This document shows, piece after piece, positions 1 through 7,756 of a stretch of DNA of 64,000 bases. The position numbers and the translations under genes are program-made. The stretch's first letter is position 1. The number at the start of each line of letters is the position of its first letter. This stretch comes from Ornithinibacillus xuwenensis (GTDB lineage Bacteria; Bacillota; Bacilli; Bacillales; Amphibacillaceae), in the NCBI RefSeq assembly GCF_039614845.1, contig NZ_JBDIML010000001.1, positions 248,001-312,000 of the forward strand, read 5' to 3'. The notes beneath the pieces were generated by a model. It was not told where the DNA came from. It did not search any database and saw only the letters and a program-made list of their open reading frames with translations.

Positions 1-173
1 CAGGTGGATCTATTTTATATCGTCAACGCGGTACTAAAATTTATCCAGGCGAAAACGTTGGTCGCGGTGGAGATGACACGCTTTTTGCTAAAATCGATGG
101 TGTTGTTAAATTTGAACGCTATGGACGTGACCGCAAAAAAGTTAGTGTTTATCCGGTTGCTCAAGAAGCATAA
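1..173 (+). CDS. rpmA: 50S ribosomal protein L27 (3' part only)
   Basis: This is the C-terminal 56 codons of ribosomal protein L27, a component of the large subunit near the peptidyl-transferase centre. The reading frame enters the window at base 3 and reads GGSILYRQRGTKIYPGENVG and onward to a stop at 171-173; this glycine-rich GTKIYPGENVGRGGDDT stretch is typical of L27. The 5' part, including the N-terminal extension that is cleaved in Firmicutes, lies outside the window. Its position directly before spo0B-obg is the conserved Bacillus order. A terminator follows, separating it from spo0B. Identity is certain; it is incomplete only because the window starts inside it. Confidence 0.96.
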   Translation, partial: GGSILYRQRGTKIYPGENVGRGGDDTLFAKIDGVVKFERYGRDRKKVSVYPVAQEA

Positions 174-185
174 TATTTGTCTATT

Positions 186-221
186 AAAAAACTCCAACTA
201 TTAGATGGTTGGAGTTTTTTT
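186..221 (+). terminator. Rho-independent terminator after rpmA
   Basis: ACTCCAAC (191-198) pairs with GTTGGAGT (208-215) across an 9-base loop, extended by flanking A/T pairs and followed by a run of seven T. It ends the ribosomal protein transcript before spo0B. Confidence 0.85.
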
Positions 222-360
222 CATGATTGTTGTCGTGTTTTCTGGATTCCATCATTAAATATCCAATGAAAAAATATAACCTATCTGATGTAAAGTAGGT
301 CTATATTTACATGAACTCATCGTAGTTTTTTGCTATAATGCTACATAATGGAGGGATATT

Positions 361-891
361 GTGGAAGCGAAGGATGTTATTCAATTACTTAGACTACAAC
401 GCCATGATCTTATGAACGATATGCAAATCGTTCATGGCTATTTAAGCATGGGGAAGACTGAAAAGGTAAAAGCAAAGGTATCAGATATTATTGAAGCATT
501 TAATCAAGAACGATTACTGATGAATATAAATTGTCCTAAATTCGCTCTATGGCTAATTCAACTAAAATGGCTTCATAATAACATACGTTTTACATACGAT
601 ATACATACAGAAATTGGTGATCTAGAAGCCTATGATGATATACTAACAAACCTAGGTCACGTCATCATCGAATCCTTATTAGAGGTTACTCATGATTCTT
701 TACAGCTTATTGAAGGAATGCTACAACTTAAAGCGAGTCAAGAATCAATCGATGTTATAACGACGATTAATGGGCAAACTATCGACCGGGATGAGTTAAA
801 AACAACATTACGTAACAAGGTTAATGATATTTCAATACAAGTAACAGAATCGGATGCAGATGTGGTTTATGTGTTTTCGATTCCTGCCTGA
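361..891 (+). CDS. spo0B: Sporulation initiation phosphotransferase Spo0B
   Basis: Spo0B passes phosphate from Spo0F to Spo0A in the sporulation phosphorelay in the cytoplasm. The 176-residue protein has the histidine helix near the N terminus (RLQRHDLMNDMQIVHGYLSM, about residues 12-31), with the phospho-accepting His in RHDLMND, and a degenerate kinase-like C-terminal half, as known for the family. The start is GTG at 361 behind GGAGGG (350-355). A -10-like TATAAT lies at 334-339 but no good -35 is visible. It sits immediately before obgE, the conserved sporulation/GTPase pair. The sequence outside the H-box is diverged, as is usual for Spo0B; assignment rests on motif plus position. Confidence 0.93.
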   Translation: MEAKDVIQLLRLQRHDLMNDMQIVHGYLSMGKTEKVKAKVSDIIEAFNQERLLMNINCPKFALWLIQLKWLHNNIRFTYDIHTEIGDLEAYDDILTNLGHVIIESLLEVTHDSLQLIEGMLQLKASQESIDVITTINGQTIDRDELKTTLRNKVNDISIQVTESDADVVYVFSIPA

Positions 892-909
892 TAAAAAGAG
901 GTGAGAAGT

Positions 910-2190
910 ATGTTTGTAGATCAAGTCAGTGTATATGTAAAAGCCGGTGATGGTGGAAATGGTCTCGTGGCTTACCGTAGAGAAAAGTATGTTCCTAAAG
1001 GTGGTCCAGCCGGTGGTGATGGTGGTAATGGAGGTAATGTAATATTTAAAGTAGATGAAGGACTTAATACATTAATGGATTTCCGCTATAATCGTCACTT
1101 TAAGGCAAAACGTGGTGAAAATGGGATGAGTAAGGGTCAGCATGGTAGAAATGCAGCTCCATTAGTTGTATCGGTTCCACCGGGAACTACTGTAATCGAT
1201 GAGGATACAGGACAAGTTATTGCAGACCTTACTATCCATGAGCAAGAAGCAATAATTGCAAATGGTGGTAGAGGTGGTAGAGGGAATACTCGTTTTGCAT
1301 CACCTAGAAACCCAGCGCCAGATTTCGCTGAAAATGGAGAGCCTGGAGAAGAAAAAAATATTAAAGTAGAATTAAAGCTTATTGCGGATGTTGGACTTGT
1401 TGGGTTTCCGAGTGTCGGTAAGTCGACCTTTTTATCAGTAGTTAGTGCAGCACGTCCGAAAATAGCAGATTATCACTTCACCACATTGGCACCAAATTTA
1501 GGAGTGGTGGATACTGGCGATCAGCGGAGCTTCGTGTTGGCTGATTTACCTGGACTGATTGAAGGTGCACATGAGGGTGTAGGACTAGGTCATCAATTTT
1601 TACGACATGTTGAGCGAACGAGGGTTATTATTCATGTGATTGATATGGCTGGAACAGAAGGTAGAGATCCTTATGAAGATTTTCAAAAGATAAACAATGA
1701 ATTACGAGAATATGATGAAAAGCTTATGACAAGACCACAAGTAATAGCTGCCAATAAAATGGACATGCCAGGATCGGAAGAGAATTTACAGCATTTTAAA
1801 GAACAAATCGGAGAGGATATACCTGTATATCCAGTTTCAGCATTGACTAAAGAAGGTTTAAGGGACATCTTATTTGCGGTTGCAGATTTATTAGAAACAA
1901 TTCCAAAATTTGCTCCACAGCTTGAAGAAACAGAAGAAAAGGTTGTCTATCGTTATCAAAAAGAGGATAAAGGCTTTGTTATAACAAGAGATGATGATGG
2001 TGCCTATGTTGTTTCAGGTCCACGAATTGAGAAATTATTTAAAATGACTGACTTTAACCGGGATGAAGCAATCAGACGATTTGCACGTCAAATGCGAACG
2101 ATGGGTGTGGATGAGGAACTAAGAAATAGAGGTGCAGAAGACGGAGATACCATACGTATCCTGCAATTTGAATTTGAGTTTGTTGAATAA
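910..2190 (+). CDS. obgE: GTPase Obg (ribosome assembly, stress and sporulation)
   Basis: Obg is an essential GTPase that binds the 50S subunit during late assembly and links growth to the stress response and sporulation. The 426-residue product has the glycine-rich Obg fold (about 1-158, with GGPAGGDGGNGG), the GTPase domain with P-loop GFPSVGKST at 165-173, G3 DLPGLIEG and G4 NKMD, and a C-terminal OCT domain of the Firmicutes type. An in-frame GTG at 901 lies inside the ribosome-binding site AGAGGTG (897-903), so ATG 910 is the start. The gene follows spo0B with an 18-base gap and is closed by a terminator. Confidence 0.98.
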   Translation: MFVDQVSVYVKAGDGGNGLVAYRREKYVPKGGPAGGDGGNGGNVIFKVDEGLNTLMDFRYNRHFKAKRGENGMSKGQHGRNAAPLVVSVPPGTTVIDEDTGQVIADLTIHEQEAIIANGGRGGRGNTRFASPRNPAPDFAENGEPGEEKNIKVELKLIADVGLVGFPSVGKSTFLSVVSAARPKIADYHFTTLAPNLGVVDTGDQRSFVLADLPGLIEGAHEGVGLGHQFLRHVERTRVIIHVIDMAGTEGRDPYEDFQKINNELREYDEKLMTRPQVIAANKMDMPGSEENLQHFKEQIGEDIPVYPVSALTKEGLRDILFAVADLLETIPKFAPQLEETEEKVVYRYQKEDKGFVITRDDDGAYVVSGPRIEKLFKMTDFNRDEAIRRFARQMRTMGVDEELRNRGAEDGDTIRILQFEFEFVE

Positions 2191-2195
2191 TGATC

Positions 2196-2229
2196 GAGTC
2201 GTTTTCCGTTACGGAAGACGACTCTTTTT
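2196..2229 (+). terminator. Rho-independent terminator after obgE
   Basis: Near-perfect stem GAGTCGTTTTCCGT (2196-2209) against ACGGAAGACGACTC (2211-2224), followed by TTTTT. Ends the spo0B-obg transcript. Confidence 0.88.
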
Positions 2230-2292
2230 CTGGTTGCAATATGAACGATTAACTCTCTCTTCAATGTTAACAGAACTATAAGGAGCCCTTCT

Positions 2293-2318
2293 TAACATAT
2301 CACCATATGTTATTTTTT
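2293..2318 (+). terminator. Possible second, AT-rich terminator hairpin
   Basis: TAACATAT (2293-2300), loop CACC, ATATGTTA (2305-2312), then six T. The stem is perfect but poor in G/C, so it may be a weak back-up terminator or chance in AT-rich sequence. Confidence 0.4.
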
Positions 2319-2431
2319 GAGTAATATTCTGGGAACTTTTTGAATATGGTTCAACATTTATATTTCAATTGCATATCTTGATATAGAGTGATTAGCCCAG
2401 AATAGAGAACTGAAAGGAGTTCGATTTAACA

Positions 2432-3397
2432 TTGAAGATTCATATTGTACAAAAAGGAGATACATTATGGGAGCTGTCCAAAAAATATGGGGTGAATTTT
2501 GAAGAATTAAAGCAGATGAATTCACATCTTTCAAGTCCAGATATGATAATGCCAGGAATGAAAATACGTATTCCATCTTCTGCTAAAGCTGTTAAAAAAG
2601 AAGCACCAATGAAAGAGGCGCCAATTAAGGAAGCCCCAATGGTAGAGCAGCCATATAAAGACATCACGCCTAAGCCAATGCCGGTAATTAAAGAAGACGA
2701 TAAAAAGCCTGTGATGGACGTAAAGCCTGAAATGCCAATGCCACAAATGCCGCAAATGATAATGCCTCAGGTTATGCAGGCTCCAACCACAGAGCAAGAG
2801 CTAACTTATATGTCCTTTAGCTTTCCAGAAGTGCATATAACGGAAGAATCATCAACGGATGAAAGCTCACATCATAAGGAAAAGCCAAAGAAAAAGCCAA
2901 TGTATCAACCAATGCATCAACCAATGCATCAACCTGTTCACATGGTTCCTTGTTTTCCAGTACATCCGTGTTGTGGACCTCATATGCCGATGATGCACCA
3001 TCCATGTATGATGCATCATCATCATCATCCACATATGCTACCACAGCAGATGATGGGATATCCTGGAGCAATGATGCCGGTACAGGATACAGAAGATGAT
3101 TGTGGCTGTGGTGGAGGAAAACACGAGACACAAATGCCACAGATGGGTTACATGCCACAAGGTGGTTTTGAGCCGATGATGAATCCACAGATGCCACAAG
3201 GTTACTATGAGCCAGAGATGAACGCCCAGATGCCTCAAGGTTATTATGAGCCAACAATGAACACCCAAGACCAGCCCTTCCAGATGCAACCGACAACAAC
3301 ATACCCATCCATGTCACCATATCCCACAAATTCTTTTCCAACCCCTCCAGGCTATGGTGAATTAAGAACTAATGATAAGGAAGAATCATCCGATTGA
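2432..3397 (+). CDS. SafA/ExsA-like LysM spore-coat assembly protein
   Basis: The N-terminal LysM domain (about residues 1-47, with VQKGDTLWELSKKYGV and PGMKIRIPS) is the cortex-binding module of SafA, the morphogenetic protein that anchors the inner spore coat. The rest is low complexity: proline/methionine-rich, with three 39-bp repeats (3152-3268) encoding MPQGxxEPxMNxQ units, MHQP repeats (about 2899-2938), a five-histidine run, and clustered cysteines. The start is TTG 2432 behind GAAAGGAG (2412-2419), a longish 12-base spacing. The tail shows no visible similarity to a named family, so SafA function is inferred from LysM position, location next to obg and the coat-kinase neighbour. The stop codon overlaps the next gene. 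Confidence 0.82.
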   Translation: MKIHIVQKGDTLWELSKKYGVNFEELKQMNSHLSSPDMIMPGMKIRIPSSAKAVKKEAPMKEAPIKEAPMVEQPYKDITPKPMPVIKEDDKKPVMDVKPEMPMPQMPQMIMPQVMQAPTTEQELTYMSFSFPEVHITEESSTDESSHHKEKPKKKPMYQPMHQPMHQPVHMVPCFPVHPCCGPHMPMMHHPCMMHHHHHPHMLPQQMMGYPGAMMPVQDTEDDCGCGGGKHETQMPQMGYMPQGGFEPMMNPQMPQGYYEPEMNAQMPQGYYEPTMNTQDQPFQMQPTTTYPSMSPYPTNSFPTPPGYGELRTNDKEESSD

Positions 3398-4350
3398 GTT
3401 ATGAGTTAAGAAGAGACGATAATCGAAATAATCGTCTCTCTTCTTTTTTACTTTGGGAGGGAAATTTAGAGACATCGAAGATTCATCCAATAAAGCGTAA
3501 CGTTTATTTTATTGAGGAAAATACGGGTAGAAAGTTAATTTTAAAAGGACACTCAAATGAAATCAATATGAAACAACAGTGGGAATTCTTTGAATCCATT
3601 CGTTCCAAGGAAATTGTTCCTTTTCTTCGGTTTCCTAATGGTAAAAAGGAGATAACGACTGGAACAAATTATTTTTGGACAATTTCACCCTATGTATCCG
3701 GGAGAAAATTAAATTATAAGTATCAAGAGGATCGCAAGAGGGCAATTGATACACTAAAGAAATTCCATCAAAAGGCTCAGGAAATTCATGTCAAAAACAT
3801 GGTCAGGAAGCAATTATTCTATAAGAGATGGACGATAAGACTAAATAAATTTAAGGAAACAGAACACATTTTTTATAAATATCGTTTTGAAAAGTTATTT
3901 AACGACATTACAAGCACCATGAGTCAGTACATTGACATCGTATCAAGGTATCCCTGGTTTCAAGAGCAGCTGGATGCAGAAAGAAAAGGAATTTGGGTGC
4001 ACGGAGATGTAGCATCCCATAACTTTATTCAAAACGAACACACTTTTATCATTGATTTTGATTTATTGCAATCGACCTCACAAATATATGATTACATTCA
4101 ACTTGGTCAACGGTTTTTACCATTTATTGACTGGGATGCTGAGAAGTTATTAGCCTATAATGTGGTAACAGATGTAGATGTTGAGAAGTACTTATTATCT
4201 GTCTTTATACCAAGTGATTTATTACGGGAGTGGTTACATTTCTTAAATCGGAGCATACCGAATAATCTCTATACTTATTTACAATCGCTCGAAGAAGAAT
4301 GGATTAAGCGTAAAAAATTTTTGAATATGTCCAAAATAATGGTAAAATAA
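3394..4350 (+). CDS. CotS/YsxE-like spore-coat protein of the aminoglycoside-phosphotransferase fold
   Basis: A 318-residue protein of the APH/choline-kinase fold. The catalytic loop HGDVASHN starts at His203, and the metal-binding segment IDFD is at 220-223, so the key residues of an active phosphotransferase are present. Related proteins (CotS, CotI, YsxE, YutH) are spore-coat components of unknown substrate. Start is TTG 3394, overlapping the TGA of the LysM gene, which implies translational coupling; no other start is near because the frame downstream has no early ATG. The coat role is inferred from this coupling and family membership. It is not a drug-resistance gene on this context. Confidence 0.75.
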   Translation: MSYELRRDDNRNNRLSSFLLWEGNLETSKIHPIKRNVYFIEENTGRKLILKGHSNEINMKQQWEFFESIRSKEIVPFLRFPNGKKEITTGTNYFWTISPYVSGRKLNYKYQEDRKRAIDTLKKFHQKAQEIHVKNMVRKQLFYKRWTIRLNKFKETEHIFYKYRFEKLFNDITSTMSQYIDIVSRYPWFQEQLDAERKGIWVHGDVASHNFIQNEHTFIIDFDLLQSTSQIYDYIQLGQRFLPFIDWDAEKLLAYNVVTDVDVEKYLLSVFIPSDLLREWLHFLNRSIPNNLYTYLQSLEEEWIKRKKFLNMSKIMVK

Positions 4351-4387
4351 CAGTATTATTTTGGAAAAGGTAAAAGGAGCGATTGTT

Positions 4388-5125
4388 TTGGAAAAGGTAA
4401 TTGGAGACATTGTAGAATGGTTACAAAATCAAGTGAAAGATGCAGGTGTGGATGGTCTATTAGTTGGAGTAAGTGGCGGTATTGACTCTGCAGTAGTAGC
4501 AAACCTAATTAAGCGAGCATGTCCGGATAATTCTCTAGGTGTAATCATGCCGTTAAACAGTGACCCTGAAGGGATGAAGCATGCTGAAAAAGTGATTGAT
4601 ACATGCGGTATTAAAGGAATTACAGTAGATCTTGCTAACACCCATGAAGAAATGTTCTCAACAATAAAAGAACAGCTAAAGGATGAATATAACGAAGAAA
4701 ACGGAAAACTAGCGGATGCTAATTTACGTGCAAGATTACGAATGAGTACCCTTTATACGGTTGCCACAAACTATAATTATTTGGTAGTAGGTACTGATAA
4801 TGCAGCTGAATGGTACACAGGATACTTTACTAAATATGGGGATGGTGGAGTAGATATTTTACCAATCGTTGACTTTACGAAAGGTGAAGTTCGTGAGTTG
4901 GCAAAATATTTAGGTGTGCCAGATGAAGTTATTAGCAAAAAGCCAAGTGCCGACCTATGGGAAGGGCAAACAGATGAAGCGGAAATGGGCACAACCTACG
5001 ATAAAATTGACGCATACCTAAAGGGTGAATCCATCCCAGAAGCTGATAAAGTCGTAATTGAAAGAATGCATAATCGTTCCGCTCATAAACGCAATGCGCT
5101 TCCACAATTTAAGAAAAAAGGATAA
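4388..5125 (+). CDS. nadE: NAD+ synthetase (ammonia-dependent type)
   Basis: NadE converts deamido-NAD to NAD+ with ATP and ammonia, the last step of NAD synthesis. The ATP-pyrophosphatase P-loop SGGIDS is at residues 29-34, and GTDNAAEWYTGYFTKYGDGG and KPSADLWEGQTDE are the substrate and ammonia regions. At 245 residues it is of the short type, with no glutaminase domain. TTG 4388 is preferred, behind AAAAGGAG (4372-4379). A second in-frame TTG at 4361 would add nine residues, LEKVKGAIV, which repeat the first nine residues of the chosen start; this comes from a 27-bp tandem duplication. The other NAD gene in the window is nadD. Confidence 0.95.
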   Translation: MEKVIGDIVEWLQNQVKDAGVDGLLVGVSGGIDSAVVANLIKRACPDNSLGVIMPLNSDPEGMKHAEKVIDTCGIKGITVDLANTHEEMFSTIKEQLKDEYNEENGKLADANLRARLRMSTLYTVATNYNYLVVGTDNAAEWYTGYFTKYGDGGVDILPIVDFTKGEVRELAKYLGVPDEVISKKPSADLWEGQTDEAEMGTTYDKIDAYLKGESIPEADKVVIERMHNRSAHKRNALPQFKKKG

Positions 5126-5144
5126 TTTATCCGGTAGTAAATAC

Positions 5145-5180
5145 CCTCTCTTATAGCAAACTAGCTATAAGGGAGGTTTT
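5145..5180 (+). terminator. Hairpin between nadE and ylaJ-like gene; terminator that also covers a ribosome-binding site
   Basis: CCTCTCTTATAGC (5145-5157) pairs with GCTATAAGGGAGG (5164-5176, one G-U pair) across the loop AAACTA. Only four T follow. The 3' arm contains the GGGAGG ribosome-binding site of the gene starting at 5184, so read-through RNA would have that site paired. Confidence 0.65.
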
Positions 5181-5183
5181 ATT

Positions 5184-5738
5184 ATGCGTGGAAACATTAT
5201 TTGTTTATTAACACTTGTTTTTATCCTTGTTGGGTGTGGTGCGGAGAATGAAGAAGGGATGAATGGAAGTGATAATCAAAATCAAATTGATCCTATAAAC
5301 TACGAAACACCTCAGGAGCAGCGTGACCGAGTTGGGGAACGCGAAAAATCAATTGGTGAATTAGGAGGATACCCCCAATCTGAACAGAAATTCATAAATG
5401 AAGGGGATAAAAATATCTCTGCAAAAAATGAGGATCGTTACACGAATGAAAGAACGTTATTGATTTCAGAGTATTTAGCAGAGAGAAAAGAGATTGTTCA
5501 GGCACAAGTAGTTGAGACGAAAGACCGTATTATCGTAGCAATTCAAACTGAGAACCACGAATATCCTAACCTGAATAAAATTGTAGAAGAAGAGGTTCGA
5601 CAAATTGAGCCGAGTAAACAGATTGTTGTATATACAGACGATAACTACTGGGAAAGAATGCGAAATTTAAATAGTAAGAAAATCGATTTCGATGATAATA
5701 TTCGAGATACACTAGATAACTTCTTTGGTAATGATTAA
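5184..5738 (+). CDS. YhcN/YlaJ-family sporulation lipoprotein
   Basis: A 184-residue secreted lipoprotein. The signal peptide runs from residue 1 to the lipobox LVGC at about residues 16-19, after which the mature chain is acidic and Asn/Gln-rich and then carries the YhcN/YlaJ-type domain (about 85-180, with a YLAERKEIVQAQVVETKDRI segment). Family members are found in the spore membrane or outgrowing spores, with an imprecisely known role in germination or outgrowth. ATG 5184 follows GGGAGG, which sits in the 3' arm of an upstream hairpin. It occupies the slot where B. subtilis has other spore genes before ruvA. Family call is good; function is inference. Confidence 0.8.
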   Translation: MRGNIICLLTLVFILVGCGAENEEGMNGSDNQNQIDPINYETPQEQRDRVGEREKSIGELGGYPQSEQKFINEGDKNISAKNEDRYTNERTLLISEYLAERKEIVQAQVVETKDRIIVAIQTENHEYPNLNKIVEEEVRQIEPSKQIVVYTDDNYWERMRNLNSKKIDFDDNIRDTLDNFFGND

Positions 5739-5767
5739 GCCTTTGTATTCTGTACAGAGGCTTTTTT
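5737..5767 (+). terminator. Rho-independent terminator after the lipoprotein gene
   Basis: Eleven-pair stem AAGCCTTTGTA (5737-5747) with TACAGAGGCTT (5753-5763, one G-U), then TTTTT. It begins within the stop codon. Confidence 0.85.
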
Positions 5768-5852
5768 AATTCGGACGATAGTCTATGTCCTATGCCCCTC
5801 TTTCAAAATTGTGTTAGAATAGGAAAAGGATTTAAGTAGGGGAGAAGATTAC

Positions 5853-6464
5853 ATGATATCGTATTTACATGGTAAATTAGTGTCTATTCAAGATGAAGCG
5901 ATCATCGTTGATGTACAAGGAATTGGTTATGAGATAATTTGTCCGAATCCGTATGTTTTTCAGGATTCTTTTAATAAGGATTTTCATATACATACATATT
6001 ATCATGTTCGTGAGGATGCACATATTTTGTATGGCTTTAAAAATGATGAACAAAAGTATTTGTTCACAAGATTACTATCAGTTTCAGGAATTGGACCTAA
6101 AGGTGCTTTGGCAATTTTAGCAGGTGTCAATATTCCTGAATTTGTTGCTGCAGTCGAACGAGAAGATGATAAATTTTTAACGAGCTTTCCAGGTGTTGGT
6201 AAGAAAACCGCGCGGCAGATAATTCTTGACCTAAAAGGGAAATTAACAAGTACCTTCAGCATATCAACCGATGAAACAGAAAAATCCCCAGCTGCAATTG
6301 TTCAATCAGAGGAATTACAAGAGGCGATTGAAGCGTTGAAAGCACTCGGCTACATGGAAAGAGAAGTAAAAGCGGTATTACCACAATTACGCAAGAGCAT
6401 CGAAGCTGACATGAACACCGATGAGATTATTCGAAAAGCCTTGAGCTTATTAATGAAAAAGTAA
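5853..6464 (+). CDS. ruvA: Holliday junction branch-migration protein RuvA
   Basis: RuvA binds the four-way junction as a tetramer and loads the RuvB motor during recombinational repair. The 203-residue protein shows the N-terminal OB fold (MISYLHGKLVSIQDEAIIVDV), the tandem helix-hairpin-helix region (SVSGIGPKGALAIL and SFPGVGKKTARQIILDLK) and the C-terminal three-helix domain (EALKALGYMEREVK) that contacts RuvB. ATG 5853 follows a GGGGAG site. The gene leads the ruvA-ruvB-DUF2905 cluster, with 12 bases to ruvB, and the conserved queA-tgt-yajC genes follow. It is full length with no oddities. Confidence 0.98.
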   Translation: MISYLHGKLVSIQDEAIIVDVQGIGYEIICPNPYVFQDSFNKDFHIHTYYHVREDAHILYGFKNDEQKYLFTRLLSVSGIGPKGALAILAGVNIPEFVAAVEREDDKFLTSFPGVGKKTARQIILDLKGKLTSTFSISTDETEKSPAAIVQSEELQEAIEALKALGYMEREVKAVLPQLRKSIEADMNTDEIIRKALSLLMKK

Positions 6465-6476
6465 GAAGGGGGTAAA

Positions 6477-7484
6477 ATGATGGATGAGCGTATGGTAACT
6501 GGAGAATTGCAGGCTGAGGAATTTTCAGTTGAATTAAGTCTCCGCCCCACAACTTTAAATCAGTATATCGGTCAGGATAAAGTAAAGGAAAACCTGGATA
6601 TTTTTATCCAAGCAGCAAAAATGCGAAATGAACCACTAGATCACGTATTATTATATGGGCCGCCGGGCCTTGGTAAAACGACTCTCGCTGCAATAATCGC
6701 GAATGAAATGGGCGTACAGTTTCGCTCTACATCTGGACCAGCAATTGACCGAGCGGGTGATCTAGCTGCTATTTTAACCTCGTTAGAAGCTGGAGATGTG
6801 TTGTTTATCGATGAGGTACATCGCTTACCACGTGCTGTTGAGGAAGTATTATATTCTGCGATGGAAGACTTTTTTATCGATATCGTAATTGGAACTGGAC
6901 CAAGTGCTCGCTCCGTTCGGATTGACTTACCTCCCTTTACACTGGTTGGCGCAACTACGAGAGCAGGACTTCTATCAGCACCTTTACGTGATCGATTTGG
7001 TGTGTTGAGTAGACTTGAATATTATGAAACAAAGGATTTATGTGCAATAGTTGAACGAACAGCTGAAATCTTTGAAACCTCAATAGCAAAAGATGCCGCT
7101 GTAGAAATAGCAAGAAGATCGAGAGGAACGCCACGTATTGCAAACCGATTACTTAGAAGAATTCGTGATATATCTCAGGTTAAAGGGGAAGTTGAGATTA
7201 GTTTAGAAACGACTGAAATAGCACTAAAGATGCTACAGGTTGATGTTGCTGGACTTGACCATATTGATCACAAGCTATTAAAAGGTATCATCGAAGGTTT
7301 TAAAGGTGGTCCAGTAGGGTTGGATACGATAGCTGCAACGATCGGTGAAGAGTCCCAAACAATTGAAGACGTTTATGAACCATATTTATTACAAATAGGC
7401 TTTATTCAACGTACACCTAGAGGTAGAGTTGTAACTCATAAGGCATATCAACATTTTGGTATGAAGGTGAATGAAGAAGAATGA
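6477..7484 (+). CDS. ruvB: Holliday junction branch-migration helicase RuvB
   Basis: RuvB is the hexameric AAA+ motor that drives branch migration with RuvA. The P-loop GPPGLGKTT begins at residue 61, Walker B FIDEVHRL follows, and the winged-helix C terminus includes GFIQRTPRGRVVT. At 335 residues it is full length. Two adjacent ATG codons (6477 and 6480) can both be served by AGAAGGGGG, so the start is uncertain by one residue. The 3' end overlaps the DUF2905 gene by four bases (ATGA), indicating translational coupling. Confidence 0.98.
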   Translation: MMDERMVTGELQAEEFSVELSLRPTTLNQYIGQDKVKENLDIFIQAAKMRNEPLDHVLLYGPPGLGKTTLAAIIANEMGVQFRSTSGPAIDRAGDLAAILTSLEAGDVLFIDEVHRLPRAVEEVLYSAMEDFFIDIVIGTGPSARSVRIDLPPFTLVGATTRAGLLSAPLRDRFGVLSRLEYYETKDLCAIVERTAEIFETSIAKDAAVEIARRSRGTPRIANRLLRRIRDISQVKGEVEISLETTEIALKMLQVDVAGLDHIDHKLLKGIIEGFKGGPVGLDTIAATIGEESQTIEDVYEPYLLQIGFIQRTPRGRVVTHKAYQHFGMKVNEEE

Positions 7485-7678
7485 ATATAGGTAAGATGTT
7501 TATTATAGTAGGAATAATTTTTTTAGTGATTGGATTGATTTGGACTATTATCGGAAAATTACCAGGTGATATTTCGTTTAAGAAGGGTAACGTAACATTT
7601 TATTTTCCAATCATGACATCCATTGTAGTGAGCATCATTATATCCCTAGTTTTGTTTTTACTAGGAAGATTTCGTTAA
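7481..7678 (+). CDS. DUF2905 small membrane protein
   Basis: A 65-residue protein with two hydrophobic segments (about residues 5-25 and 42-61) separated by the polar stretch GKLPGDISFKKGN, which is the hallmark of the DUF2905 family. The function is unknown. ATG 7481 overlaps the ruvB stop by four bases, so it is translated with ruvB. Members of this family commonly sit beside ruvB in Firmicutes, and this placement supports the call, although no recombination role is established. Confidence 0.88.
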   Translation: MNIGKMFIIVGIIFLVIGLIWTIIGKLPGDISFKKGNVTFYFPIMTSIVVSIIISLVLFLLGRFR

Positions 7679-7756
7679 AACACAATCGCGCGTTCGTTAT
7701 AGGACGATCAACAGATGCGCAGGAGTTGCTTGCGTAAAGTTAAAAGGAGAAACAAC

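Noticed and set aside
2817..3341. Long open frame on the minus strand opposite the LysM coat gene
   Set aside because: It exists only because the plus-strand gene is low complexity; it lacks a ribosome-binding site and its translation is repeat-derived with no family resemblance.
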